Shown: positions 49,001 to 60,200 of the stretch, one piece after another
Layout: every line of letters starts with the position of its first letter
Position numbering within the stretch: the first letter of the stretch is position 1
DNA from: Siderastrea radians
Taxonomy: Eukaryota > Cnidaria > Anthozoa > Scleractinia > Rhizangiidae
Reading direction: 5' to 3'
DNA: 64,000 nt
NCBI GenBank assembly: GCA_964017195.1
Contig: OZ024889.1
Location: 63,003,858 to 63,067,857 of the forward strand
Position numbers and translations under genes: made by a program
The notes under the pieces: model-generated
What the model saw: the letters and a program-made list of their open reading frames with translations, nothing else
What the model was told of the DNA's origin: nothing
Databases searched by the model: none

Positions 49001-49355
49001 TGTGTCATTAGCGTGGGCTCACAGCATGTGGTCGTCCAGGGAGTATTAGGTGTTAGATTCAAATAAACATGTGTTTGTTAGGCGAAATTGCATGGAATTA
49101 TGAGGTAACTTGAGACAATCATATCTCGTAAACGGACGTGGGGACCTTTTAGTTTTATTTTATATTTCAAAACATTGCACGATTGATAACAACTTGTGAA
49201 CGTTTGACAAAAATCGTATGTAAAATTTTATTTCGTGGGAATGAACTTAAAGGATTTTCTTTTGTTGTATGATAAAGAGGTAAAATGAAAGGGCAAGGTA
49301 GCTACATAATCCCGCAATTATCCCAACAATTTGTTTTGGTTAATCACAATCTTGA
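46001..49355. other. Intergenic, AT-rich, no gene recognised
   Basis: Low-complexity and short chance frames only. 48725-48805 repeats part of 45395-45470. The minus-strand frame 47416-47697 (93 codons, hydrophobic) and the plus-strand frame 48448-48651 show no family features. Confidence 0.4.
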
Positions 49356-49358
49356 ACA

Positions 49359-49513
49359 TACAGTGGAATCCCGATTTTTTAAACTACCAGTAGGTTTGAA
49401 AAATCAGGAGTAAAATTACAGTGTTTGACTGAGGAGGGGAAGCCAGTTTTGGTTCGAATCATCTGGAGTTTTCAGAAACTGAGAGTTCGAGAAATCAGGA
49501 TTCCACTGTGTGT
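49359..49513. mobile_element. Short MITE with ACAGTGGAATCC ends
   Basis: ACAGTGGAATCCCGATTTTT at the left is inverted as CAGGATTCCACTGT at the right, 155 bp apart. Ends starting CAGTGGAA are typical of pogo/Tigger-like elements, which duplicate TA; TA precedes the left end, but the right flank reads TG. Confidence 0.5.
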
Positions 49514-49639
49514 TATTACCACCCTGGTTTTTTCGTCTCACCTTGCCTTTTCCCCCACCCTACCTAGCAATCCCTCAATTAACTCATTATAAATGAGATA
49601 AAATTCATAATGAATTATGCAGTTCTCTTTATTCAGACT

Positions 49640-49700
49640 TCACTGGTATCGCAGAGGTCATGGGTTCGATTCCCGTTAACCCGGACGTTAAAGCCTGAAT
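49640..49700 (+). repeat. tRNA-derived fragment
   Basis: CACTGGTATCGCAGAGGTCA then a B box (GGGTTCGATTCCCG) matches the 3' half of the tRNA-like copies at 18 kb, ending with AAAGCCTGAATTT. The 5' half is missing, so it is a fragment of the same SINE-like family. Confidence 0.6.
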
Positions 49701-50527
49701 TTTGTATATGATCATTTCACATATTAATATTCATTCATACTTCTTTTTAAACGCCTAAACACAAAAGTAAATTCTCTTAGAAAAACAAATGGTCTCTATC
49801 CATCATAATAAAACGGAAACTTCGAAAATCACAAGACTACTAACCTTGAGTACACAGTTGTCTGCTACACCAGGAGTACCTCTAAACATGTCTGCCGTTG
49901 GTTAAGATATTGCCTCCAGCATTCTACATCGAGTGTTAATTACCTTCCCAGTGTTAACACAACATACTGTGACCACCGACGTTTTCTTCATTGCATTATA
50001 CTCGGGATAGGATATTTCAATTGACGATTCCCTTGAATCAAGGGTCACGAGAGGCAAAAGTTTGACTGGCTTCGTTAGAGACGATATCAGTTATCATGTG
50101 CATTGTGGTTTCGATAGAGTAGCACTTCCAGCACTTTACGTCGAGTGTTAATTACCTTCCCGATGTTAACAATCCAAACTGTTACTGCTGGCGTTTTCTT
50201 CATTATATTTTACGCATCATAGGCTATTCAAATTGCTGATTTCCCTGAATCAGGAGTCACAAGAAGCAAAAGGTTGATCCGCACCCGTTTTGAAAATTGC
50301 GACGTACTCGCCATGACATTACGCGAAGCTGACTGGAAAATGCCATCAAAACTGTACTAAACATTTCTGTTTTGCCAATATATTGGCTAAAATAGGTGAC
50401 CCAGTAACTTTGTAACATCTCTGGTATTCAGTATAAGCAATTGCGTGTCAGTGGTGGTCACAAGAAAGAAGAAACCATAAACACCTCAGCGTCCATCTTG
50501 CAACTCGCTTAGCGAGTTGCTCGGGGA

Positions 50528-50625
50528 TTTTTGCAACCGGATGTGACGTCATTTTTCGGTGGATCATCAGGTCACGAAAATTGGCGAAGTTTGCTTCCCC
50601 CCCCTGGGCCCGTCTTTGTGAGAGC
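50528..50625 (+). repeat. Terminal inverted repeat, left end of Polinton segment B
   Basis: ACCGGATGTGACGTCA, then TTTTTCGGTGGATCAT, is the inverse of the end of segment A (32140-32232). It contains a CRE palindrome at 50544-50551 beside an ETS-like site. The first segment B gene starts 54 bp after this block. Confidence 0.65.
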
Positions 50626-50678
50626 TGTCGTGTTGTGGAAGACGGGGAACTTTGTCCCGACTGTAGTCAACCACCACC

Positions 50679-51323
50679 ATGGACGAGGTCTACATGATTC
50701 CCCAAAAGGACTTGGAACAACTCATTCAATATTACAAAGGAGAACTCACCGAAAATGCTTTGTTGAACAAAGCCGCCACGTTGGCTGCCAAAAAACATGT
50801 GTTGTTAGCCGACCCTCAACTCCCACCCGCCCTCGTCAATGCCCAAACTAAACCGTTGAGTCAAGAATTAATCAAGTTAACCAAACGCATTCGTCAATTT
50901 CCCGGAGGCGTGGGTGTAGGGGCGCCGGGTGGCCCACCAGGCGAAGAAGGTGAGGAAGAAGCCGGGGATTTGGTGACGGGACCCGTGGAACAATGGTTGA
51001 AGCGCATGATAAAAGGCAGCCCGTCGACCCCCAAACCACCCATTACCCCTGCAACCAAGAAAGGCAAAGGAGCAGCCACCACCAGTAAAATTCCCATTGT
51101 CAAGAAAGGGAGCCCATCCACCAGTCGAGGGGATACCCGGTCGCGTTTAGAAGCCATTCGAGAACAGCGCAAGACCTTGGAAAAAAAGTTAGCCGAGAGT
51201 CGCAAAGGCAAAGGCAAAGCACCCGCCCGAGAGGTGGAACGATTGAAACCCTTACCTGGTTGGGAAGATTGGGCCCAAGGTAAAAAGTTACGACGTCGAT
51301 TGGATTACGACGACAGTGACTAA
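50679..51323 (+). CDS. Conserved Polinton protein with Lys-rich tail
   Basis: 214 residues, start MDEVYMIPQKDLEQLIQYY in good Kozak context (CCACCATGG). A helical N-terminal domain of about 75 residues (ALLNKAATLAAKKH, ELIKLTKRIRQFP) is followed by a Gly/Glu linker and a long Lys/Ser/Pro region, ending in an acidic tail. The N-terminal domain is one I associate with the first gene in many animal Polintons, function unknown; DNA binding or a terminal-protein-like role are possibilities. It ends 5 bp before the PLA2 gene. Confidence 0.55.
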   Translation: MDEVYMIPQKDLEQLIQYYKGELTENALLNKAATLAAKKHVLLADPQLPPALVNAQTKPLSQELIKLTKRIRQFPGGVGVGAPGGPPGEEGEEEAGDLVTGPVEQWLKRMIKGSPSTPKPPITPATKKGKGAATTSKIPIVKKGSPSTSRGDTRSRLEAIREQRKTLEKKLAESRKGKGKAPAREVERLKPLPGWEDWAQGKKLRRRLDYDDSD

Positions 51324-51328
51324 AAAAG

Positions 51329-51685
51329 ATGCCCACCAAGAGGAGAAGGGGTATCAAGCGGAAACGCACCCAACGAGGAGGGGCCTTGGATGTCCAAAAA
51401 TGGATTGCTAAAACCGGCAAAGAATTTCATTGGCCCGGTTATCAGTACATGGGTCCTGGCACCCATTTGGCCAAACGTCTGAAACGTGGGGATCCCGGCA
51501 TCAATCGCTTGGACCAGATTGCTAAGCAACACGACATTGATTACAGCCGTGCCAAGAATTTGCAAGATAAATGGAAAGCCGATACGAAGATGATCCAAGC
51601 CATTGATCGATTACCCGGCAAGAAAACCAAGACGGAACGCGTGGTCAAAAAAATCATGCAAGCCAAGAAACGTTTAAAATTGTAA
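51329..51685 (+). CDS. Phospholipase A2-domain protein (parvovirus VP1-like)
   Basis: 118 residues. The basic N-terminus (TKRRRGIKRKRTQRGG) is followed by a secreted-PLA2-type core: calcium-loop YMGPG (40-44), then GDPGINRLDQIAKQHDIDY with H68-D69 and Y72. This is the arrangement in parvovirus VP1 unique regions, where PLA2 activity lets the entering particle breach endosomal membranes; similar domains occur in adintoviruses and Polintons. All core residues are visible. A Lys-rich tail follows. Likely a virion-associated membrane-breaching protein. Confidence 0.8.
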   Translation: MPTKRRRGIKRKRTQRGGALDVQKWIAKTGKEFHWPGYQYMGPGTHLAKRLKRGDPGINRLDQIAKQHDIDYSRAKNLQDKWKADTKMIQAIDRLPGKKTKTERVVKKIMQAKKRLKL

Positions 51686-51866
51686 TTGAATGGCACACCA
51701 AGCCGTACCATGTTGAGTAAAAAATAAAAACAAATGAAAATGTCAATCACTCTCTCTTTTTTCCTCCAACCCTTTCATTCCTATGCAAACGTTCTGTCAC
51801 AACGGTACCTGGCTCTGGAAGCCCGTGGCTGCGCCCGTCGTCGCTCTTCTTTGGCCCTGAGCTCCG

Positions 51867-52298
51867 TCAATTCGTCAAAGTCATCGTCGTTGTCGTTTTC
51901 TTGGTCTGTCGTGGGGCGGCGTCTCGTACCGTGGCAGGTGCAGCGGCAGGTCTGTTTTTTTGGGAGGCATCGGGAGAGGGCGGCGGTGCTGGCGCTGGTG
52001 TTAGAGGGCGCTTGAACTCGTACCGCCAGTAGTCGCAACAAAAATCCAGGCCCTCGATAAACCACCCTGTGGTCAGCTGTGGGTAATGGCCCGGGGTCCA
52101 ATGTTGCTTCACATAGGTGGCTCGTGCTGCCTGGGCTGCCTGGGCTGCCTGTTTCAACCGTGCTCTCTCCTCCTCTAATTCTTCTCCAAACTGTGTGACC
52201 CCCCGGTCGAGCACCCACTCCTTCTTCACTTCAGATAAAATTTCGTCCACTTGGAATGCCTCAAATTCTTCCAATAATTCGTCTGGACAAGAGGCCAT
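51867..52298 (-). CDS. Acidic coiled-coil protein opposite the polymerase
   Basis: 143 residues from the minus-strand ATG at 52298 (an in-frame GTG lies at 52313). The N-terminus MASCPDELLEEFEAFQVDE is acidic, then a coiled coil rich in Glu and Ala-Gln repeats (EELEEERARLKQAAQAAQAA), an aromatic stretch (GWFIEGLDFCCDYWRYEF) and a Pro/Ala tail. In the overlapping frame (to 51781) an acidic-basic tail remains open, so a late frameshift is possible. A TATA box on the minus strand (52329-52336) precedes it, divergent from the polymerase gene. Function unknown. Confidence 0.5.
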   Translation of the reverse strand: MASCPDELLEEFEAFQVDEILSEVKKEWVLDRGVTQFGEELEEERARLKQAAQAAQAARATYVKQHWTPGHYPQLTTGWFIEGLDFCCDYWRYEFKRPLTPAPAPPPSPDASQKNRPAAAPATVRDAAPRQTKKTTTTMTLTN

Positions 52299-52473
52299 GT
52301 TGAGAGGATCCACCCCGAGGTTCGATCTCTTTTATAGTGTCTCATTCGTTCCCCGCGAGGCCTGATGGGACTAACTTGGTGCCTTGCTTGGTGATTGGTT
52401 CATGCCCTTCTCCCACGTGACCTTTTTTTCTCTATAAAAAACGAGCACCGACCTCCAGCTAGTTCATCTGATC
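52299..52473. promoter_or_regulatory. Divergent promoter between coiled-coil gene and polymerase
   Basis: A minus-strand TATAAAAG lies at 52329-52336 and a plus-strand TATAAAAAA at 52433-52441. An ATTGG (inverse CCAAT) lies at about 52393. It is the same layout as the divergent promoter at 21.7 kb. Confidence 0.5.
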
Positions 52474-53047
52474 ATGACCTCTCGCCAGCCAAGACCAATT
52501 GGCTTTGCTAGGTCTCGATACCTCAGACTCTGAGAAAGAAGACACAAACCTGTTATGTCCTGAAGAGATGGGAGACAGCGAGGAAGATGACTTGTGCAAT
52601 GACCTCCTCGATCATTTGGAACGCCAACACGCGTTTCAAACAAACCTCCTTCAGCAAAGTGGTGGTGCCTTGGATGGTGCGGAGGGCGCCTTCGAGTTTC
52701 AGTTGGACAATTATGTCGATCGTAAGAGTAGCCGTATGGGTGTTCGTGAACGTCATTTCAATACCCGTTTACGCCAAAGGGGGAACTTAATTCCAGATGA
52801 AAACATTACTCAAGCACTTCAAGATGGTTTACGTCGAGCGGTGAATCAAGTGTTAACCACCACTCCCAACCTGCACGATCAAGATCGACTCTATTTTACC
52901 ATCGGTTCCGACCGTCTCCACAATAATTTTCAAGGATGGGGATTACGTGCTGGTGAATGGCGTGAAGGAGGTGAACGTTTGGATGCCCTCTTCGATCGAT
53001 TGGCCCAAGCCCTCACACTGGACGAAAAAATAGATTTACATGGGTGA
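52474..53047 (+). pseudogene. Polinton DNA polymerase B, N-terminal fragment
   Basis: The ATG at 52474 opens a short frame; after about eight codons the coding signal moves to the frame 52499-53047, so the start region is shifted. The fragment has an acidic N-terminus, then NLHDQDRLYFTIGSDRLHNN and WREGGERLDALFDRLAQAL, the type of region that precedes the exonuclease domain in protein-primed B polymerases of Polintons. It ends at 53047 where tandem repeats begin; exonuclease and polymerase domains are missing altogether. A TATA box lies 41 bp upstream. The gene cannot support replication. Confidence 0.6.
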
Positions 53048-53057
53048 CAAAACAGCA

Positions 53058-54035
53058 GCAAATATGAAGTAAAGACCGGATTTGCGTTACTTTGGTCATA
53101 TTTGTTTCAAATAAAATTTTGTATTTACACCATATTCACACATCAAGCAAAGACGGTAATGGCCGCATTTGCTTTTTATTTGCTGCACTTGGCAAATGTG
53201 ATGTTCAAAAACAGATTTGTCACACATTTCCACGCGTACTAAAGATGCTGCAAAGCTGAATATTTGCCCTCACAAAAACGGATTTGCACGAGTAGCAAAT
53301 TCGTTTCAAATACGAAGTAAATAGTAAATTTGCTCGACTTTGATCGTTTTACTCCTAAAGCATATTTCATATTTGCACTTTAATTGCAACCAAAGCAAAG
53401 ACTGTAATGACGGTTTTTGCTCTACCTTTGCTTATCCTCGCAAATGTGTGCACAGAACCATCTTTGTCAAACTTTTCACCTGTAGTAAACATTGTGCAAT
53501 AACGTGTATTTGCCCCTCAAAACTATTTTCTTGGGTTGCAAATATGAAGTAAATAGTACATTTGTTCGACTTTGGTCATTTTTGCGCTAAAGCATAATTC
53601 ACTTTCACACTTTATTTGCAACCAAAGCAAAGACGGTAATGACAGTTTTTGCTCTACCTTTGTTTATCCTCGCAAATGCGTGCACAGAACCATCTTTGTC
53701 AAACTTTTCACCTGTAGTAAACATTGTGCAATAACGTGTATTTGCCCCTCAAAACTGTATTTTCTTGGATTGCAAATATGAAGTAAATAGTACATTTGTT
53801 CGACTTTGGTCATTTTTGCGCTAAAGCATAATTCACTTTGACACTTTATTTGCAACCAAAGCATAGACGGTAATGACGGTTTTTACTCTGCCTTTGTTTA
53901 TCGCCGCAAATACGACGCATAGAACCATCTTTCTCAAACTTTTTATGTGCAGTAAACATTGTGCAATAACGTGTAATTGCCCACAAAAAATCCATTTTCT
54001 TCGCACCAATATATATATGAACAGTACATTTGTCT
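53058..54035. repeat. Tandem repeat, unit about 235-250 bp, four copies
   Basis: Units start GCAAATATGAAGTAAA at about 53058, 53306, 53538 and 53772; a partial fifth begins near 54005. Copies 2-4 are very alike (GTGCAATAACGTGTATTTGCC; ACCAAAGCAAAGACGGTAAT). Short frames in them are the same frame repeated and not genes. The array starts within 15 bp of the end of the polymerase fragment. Confidence 0.85.
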
Positions 54036-54362
54036 AATAGAAGAAAGGAATCGTTAAGTCCGATTTTACCCCATGTTTGCTGAAGATATAAAGATAGATA
54101 AAAAGATACTCGTTTGTCATTCCTTTTCTTTGTTGCGTAAATCTGTTGTAACAATTGTATACATTATATTGATCCACAAAACTACACTATTTCAGCATAT
54201 GTGGCGTAAAGAAAAAAATAGACACATTATTATACATTTCAGTGACATTCAAGTATTTATTTCATCGCTAGCAGTGTTACGGCTGAATACACGATCATGT
54301 CTTGCAACAATATAAATTTTTTCGTCAAGTCACTATTTTAAATTATGACATGTACACACAAG

Positions 54363-54662
54363 TTACAAAAAAAAAGCAATGAACCGTTTTAACAATGTCG
54401 GAACATGAAACGAGTTTATCTGAACGGCCACTATCGTCAAAGTAACACAAAGGCCTGGTGGATATTCAGAAACAAAAACATAAATCGTGGCCAACATAGC
54501 TAGAGTTCCCTCAACAATGGATCTCTCTGAGGTGCACAAAATTATCTTCCCAGCGGCTAAGTGCACCTTACTGGCCGAAAAATCCAGGTCACCCTGGAAG
54601 ATTAGAAATGGATATGGTGTTGTTTTCCTCTCTGCCACTTGTTTGGCACTGGTTTCTTCCTG
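54363..54662 (-). CDS. Possible terminal exon, unknown gene
   Basis: On the minus strand a 3' splice site (TTTCTTCAACAG) ends about 54661 and is followed by about 95 open codons with alternating hydrophobic segments (GTLAMLATIYVFVSEYPPGL). No family recognised; no further exons were found. It could be a fragment of a transposon-borne protein. Confidence 0.3.
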   Translation of the reverse strand, partial: QEETSAKQVAERKTTPYPFLIFQGDLDFSASKVHLAAGKIILCTSERSIVEGTLAMLATIYVFVSEYPPGLCVTLTIVAVQINSFHVPTLLKRFIAFFL

Positions 54663-54743
54663 TTGAAGAAACAATCAAGAATGTAAGAATAAAAACAATA
54701 ACAAAAATAAAGTAAAATAATTAACAAATTATCTGACTTAAAT

Positions 54744-55490
54744 AAGATCTCATGACCTCGGATGCTTATGTGAAGATGGTCACTTGTGAATGTGGATACT
54801 TTCAGGGAGATGAAACATTTTATGTTCATGCAGCATCTTCACTACAACAGTTTAGCAAAAAAAAACATGAAGTACTTCAGTGTACATCATGACATTAAAA
54901 ACAATGACTACAACAACAACAACAACAACAACAAAAACTAGTACATCTGGGGACTAGAATACACTGTAGAAGGTGCATGAAACTGTGTATTCGATTGGAC
55001 TGTTTGTATCCTCATTTCTGCAATCTGCATTGTATTCAGTCGAAACTCTGACCAAATATTTAATAAGGAACAATCTTCATTAAATGACCACTATAAAAAT
55101 TAGTAAGAACTGTCCCCTTCCAGAAAAGATCTCATGACCTTGGATGCTTATGTAAAGATGGTCACTTGTGAATGTGGATACTTTCAGGGAGATGAAACAT
55201 TTGATGTTCATGTAGCATCTTCACTACAAGAGTTTAGTGAAAAAAACATGAAGTACTACAGTGTACATCATGACATTAAAAACAATGACGACAACAACAA
55301 CAACAAAAAGAACTAGTACATCTGGGGACTAGAATAGAAGCTGCATGAAACTGTGTATTCGATTGGACTGTTTGCATCCTCATTTCTGTAGTCTGCATTG
55401 TATTCAGTCGAAACTCTGACCAAATAAATTATTTAATAAGGAACAATCTTCATTAAATGACCACTATAAAAATTAGTAACAACTGTCCCC
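54744..55490. repeat. Direct duplication of about 380 bp
   Basis: AAGATCTCATGACCTCGGAT at 54744 and the following 350 bp recur at 55126 with few changes. The copies include an (ACA)n stretch of different length and CATCTGGGGACTAGAATA. No intact gene; the frame in the second copy (55134) is broken in the first. Confidence 0.8.
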
Positions 55491-55571
55491 TTCCAGAAAA
55501 AAAAAATATTTACAAACCATAAGTTTGGTTTATCTCTGAATTTGACTGGAATGCTAATACTTGTCCTTCTA

Positions 55572-55610
<39 letters not shown>

Positions 55611-57235
55611 AATCAGAATCTGTAATTTACTTTTAACAATTATTAATTATGATATACCTGTAACACATATAAGACTGTAAACTGTATTAGAACTGGTATT
55701 GATGTAATATTGAAAATGTAATAGTAGGATAGGGATTACACAATATTTGTAAAAGCATTGAAAATAAAACCGTCAAAAAAAAAAAAAAAAAAAAACCTTA
55801 TTATTACTTACTGTTACATGAGCATAATGCATCAGTCAATTCCAGCTGCACCCATCCCCCATCACTGGGCAACTGCGGGGCATTTGCGCACCTTGTCAGT
55901 CCCGGGGGTGGGGCATTAGCAAATTTGGCATGGCTCAGGGGTCGGGCATTTGACTACGCAGGGTACTACCCCTAAGCTATTGGCACATGGTTTCCGACTC
56001 TAAATCCAAACATGGAAGATCCAGCAGTTTGTCGCAGACTAGCTCGACATAGATTGGCTTGTCCGTCAAAGTTGAGGACTGGACAAACTTGTGGAGGTTT
56101 TCTTGACTTTATGCATTTATTTCTTACACTCAAACAAAGAAAACCGTGAACACTGAAAATATTTCTGGAATGTTCATTGTGTTTTGACCAATCACGTGCG
56201 ATACCTTGTAACCGCAGAAAACGAATGGGCTGCTCAGTCACGGAAAGGATTTGGTTCTCAATTTGTTTCGAAAGACCTCAAGATTTAATGATTTCGGCCT
56301 AAATAAATCGAGTCAGCTGTGCTATCAGAAATAACAGCAGCTTTGGGCGAATTTCTGGAATTTTAAGGGTGGACGTTGCAATTTTTACATCAAGGTGAAA
56401 TAACTGCCGCTTGAGTTGCTTTTATTTGAAATGTTGGAACCGCTAATCGTTGGTGCCGCCATGTGGAAAAATTTTATTCTCCAAAAGCGCTCAAACATAT
56501 TTTCGCTTGCATAGTGCATGTGGCTCTCAGATAGAGAGGAATAGTAATTTTAATTCCTGTAAGATAAAGATGAAGATTGAATCTTGAGGCCTTTCAAAAC
56601 AATTCGAGAACCAACTCGATTCCGTGACTGAGAAACCCATTCGTTTTCTGCGGTTACAAGGTCTCGCGCGCGATTGGTCAAAACACACATTCCAAGAATA
56701 TTTGCAGCATTCACGGTTTTCTTCGTTTGAGTGTAATTGCTTATCTTCATTAAATGACCACTATAAAAATTAGTAACAACTGTCCCCTTCCAGAAAAAAA
56801 AAATATTTACAAACCATAAGTTTGGTTTATCTCTGAATTTGACTGGAATGCTAATACTTGTCCTTCAAGTTTATTATTATTATTATTGTTATTATTATTA
56901 TTATTATTATTACTTACTGTTACCTGAGCATAATGCATCAGTCAATTCCAGCTGCACCCATCCCCCATCACTGGGCAACTGCGGGGCATTTGCGCACCTT
57001 GTCAGTCCCGGGGGTGGGGCATTAGCAAATTTGGCATGGCTCAGGGGTCGGGCATTTGACTACGCAGGGTACTACCCCTGGGCTATTGGCACATGGTTTC
57101 CGACTCTAAATCCAAACATGGAAGATCCAGCAGTTTGTCGCAGACTGGCTCGACGTAGATTGGCTTGTCCGTCAAAGTTGAGGACTGGACAAACTTGTGG
57201 AGGTTTTCTCGACTTTATGCATTTATTTCTTAATT
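55450..57235. repeat. Direct duplication of about 480-670 bp flanking a MITE
   Basis: 55450-56126 (TTCATTAAATGACCACTATA, an (ATT)n tract, GCATCAGTCAATTCCAGCTG, to ATGCATTTATTTCTTA) recurs at 56748-57232. The first copy has an extra piece (55610-55800, ending in a poly-A run) and ends at a TA-flanked MITE insertion. The second copy shows the undisturbed target (TTCTTAATTGCTTA). Confidence 0.8.
56127..56733. mobile_element. 607-bp MITE with TA duplication (Tc1/mariner-like)
   Basis: The ends CACTCAAACAAAGAAAACCGTG and inverse extend as arms of about 155 bp. TA is present on both sides (56125-56126 and 56734-56735). The paralogous segment at 57225-57240 shows the empty site, which confirms the boundaries. 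Confidence 0.8.
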
Positions 57236-60200
57236 GCTTACCGAGGCACAACTTGAGCTATCAGAAACGATTAACCTGAATTGACATATGTATGCTTCTT
57301 TAATCAAGGATTTTATAATTAGAATTTTGTCGCAATGATTCTAAAACTATCACGATCGTTTATTAAATTCTAAACATGTTTATGGGGATCATCATTTACC
57401 TTTGCATATTATTAGAATATTCACAACAGATAACTTTACCACAGACTATTTTATGATGTCAAGATATTTTTACTAGTGAACTGTTTAAAAGCAAAATAAA
57501 TAACCATAAAATGAGAATCAACTATCATGTAGTGTTGTCTGCATTATTAACCAATTAGAAGATGGAGAGGTAGACCTACAGAAACAAAAAATCACACATT
57601 TAAATGTTGAAAGGGGCACTATTGTGCAATGAATGAAAACTGCTGCAGTGTTGCTTGGGGACGTACCATCCTGGGGGCAGGGCATTTGCCCTCTTTCTTC
57701 GTCCCCACCACAGGGCATTTGGCAGCTTAAGTGCCCCCATTCCCGGGAATTTGCCATCCAAGAAAAAAAATTCTAATGCCCGGGGGGTTAGCTGGGGGGG
57801 GGGGGAAGGCGCAGCTGGAATTGACCGATGCATAACCAATACACCATAAACACCGGCGTATAAGCCAGCACCCCAGATACAACTTTTACACATACAAGGT
57901 GCACTTACAAAGATAAACTCCACAAATTCCTTGTGTTTGCATGTTCCAGCCTTTACCATATAGCAGTGGCAATATTGCTACTGCCACCTCAGTCTTTTCT
58001 CCTGAAACAGAGAACAGCAGTATTTAGTGGTGTCACATGTCTATTAGATTCGTCTTGTCCATTTTTCCTATCTTTTCTTTCTTTTGTCTTGCTAGTCATT
58101 GACTATAAATTTATCATATAAAACAAAGAAGGGTTAACAACTGGAATCAAGACAAATTTGCAGTTCAGTTTGCAACCACTAGGCAGTCTTAAGGAAAAAA
58201 AAACATGGCAACAATGACATGCAGCAGCACAAGCCATTACTTAATACCTCATCTTGTGAAAGCAAATGTGTAAACACAATAATGAAAAACAATGCCAAAA
58301 CACATTATTTAATCAACTGGTGCAAATGTGATCACTTGCAATGGTACAGCGCTTGAAGATCTGCCGAAAATGCCATCACTTGCAAACTGTACTAAGCATA
58401 AAGATTTCACATTATGAAATTTAGTACATACATGTATAAACATGATAATTCAACTTGATAAAGATTCCGTGATGGAGTCAAAAGTTTGTGGCTTACATAA
58501 ATTTTGCATCCTGTGAAAGAAACCTGATTTGTTTTCATTCAATATGACAGGATCAAGCACCATTTTTTTCACTAATGACAATTCAAACTGTACCAAGAAT
58601 AACAGACAGACAGAAAGACAGCCTTTTTTCCACCACGATTAAAATTAAAGCTCTGCAGCTTGTGGGGTTGTGAAAAATAATAGAAACTAACATTAAGTAT
58701 ATACAAAGCTAAGTAAAAGGTGGTGTTATTGTTTGTTGCCTTCAGACTGTGAGCAGTCTCTTTCTTCTCCTAGTTTTAGCAAGAAGGAAAGTAGGAGGAG
58801 TGCTCAGAGTCTATCGGTTTTTCAATCAATTCAATCTCTTAATGTGACTCAGCTGGTTGCGTCTGGCTAGCGATTGCGGTTTTGTGTCATTTTTTAGAAT
58901 ATTGGCCATGTTTATTTCGGTTATTGCAGCCTGCTTTTAGTGCGTGGTAGTTTTCAAGCTTCTCTTCTTGGGATCTCCAAAATGACAGGATCTGTACCAC
59001 TAATTTTTATTTGACCATGCAATGGGCATTATCTTGCAGTCTTTGTTACACCGAGATTGGTTACTTGTTATTGTGGGAAGATGGTATTGCTTGTTCCTGT
59101 TTACAGATGTTTGCAACGCATCATGCAAGGGTGAAGTCTTCTGCGGTAGCGGCTCTATACTCTTTGTAACTGCAAGTTTCATGTCCCTGGAGTTCGATAT
59201 TTTTAACTTCTAATGTGTTCTTGCGCATCGATTCTGAGTCATCAGCACAGATGCCTTTCCGATTTGATTTCTCGAGGATTCCTAGTTCCATACTGGTTTC
59301 GAGTAGAACACATTTAAACGTGGCAAAAATTGTCAACTGTGTTTATAATTTTCTTTTGCGCTATTCTGGCACATTCATAAAGAACTTGATCCTCTCAAGT
59401 GTGAAAATCTGCTGTTGTGTTTGTTTACATTTTGCTTCGCTTGTATTGGTTAGATATTTGATACCTTGACAGTTGAGACTTGTCACCTCACAGGGGTGGA
59501 ATTCAAATTTCAACGGCTTTTGTGCAGGCTCACTTTTCCTCGCCCCATTCCTCTCGCCGGCACCAAAATACTTGCGCCAATAACACACTTGGTGAGCCTG
59601 CTCGCAGGCTAAGTATTAAATCGGTTCATGCAAAATGCTTTAAAGGAACCCCTCAAAACTAAGAACTAATTTCTTAAGGCGGTAAGGCATAAAGATCTCA
59701 CATTATGAAATTAAAATAATGTGTAAACATGATAATTCAAAACATATAATAAATTATTGTGCCTGGCAAACAGTAACTGAGGAGTACTTTGTAATATTCA
59801 GTCTAAATGAAAGGGTTAACAACGCTAAAACGCGAGTTTTCTTTCAAAGTAAGTCTTAATACTCTCTGTTAGCCTGCCAATGGAAGGGGTCTCATACAAA
59901 TGCTCGCACAAAAACTGTACATGTATGCACGTACGCCATACGCTCATACCGTAATTCACACGTCCTGTAGTTGCACCAAATCATCGCTTGTTTAAAACGC
60001 AAATAGCGAGCTGTACAATTTGTTGAGTATTAATGACTTACTCTGGTTTTTAAAGAAACCGTTTGAGGTTACGGGAATTCAAAATCATTGAACACAATTC
60101 ACACTAACCTTGAAAGTCTACATTGGTTGTTCCATGTTCCAGTGTCAACCATGGAGTCGCCAGAACATTGTGAAACACTTTCTTGCAGACCTGCCGGCTT

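Noticed and set aside
53340..53781. Two similar 70-codon frames
   Set aside because: They are the same frame in successive copies of the 238-bp tandem repeat; no coding bias.
53058..54035. CRISPR-like array
   Set aside because: Units are continuous tandem repeats without unique spacers, in animal DNA.
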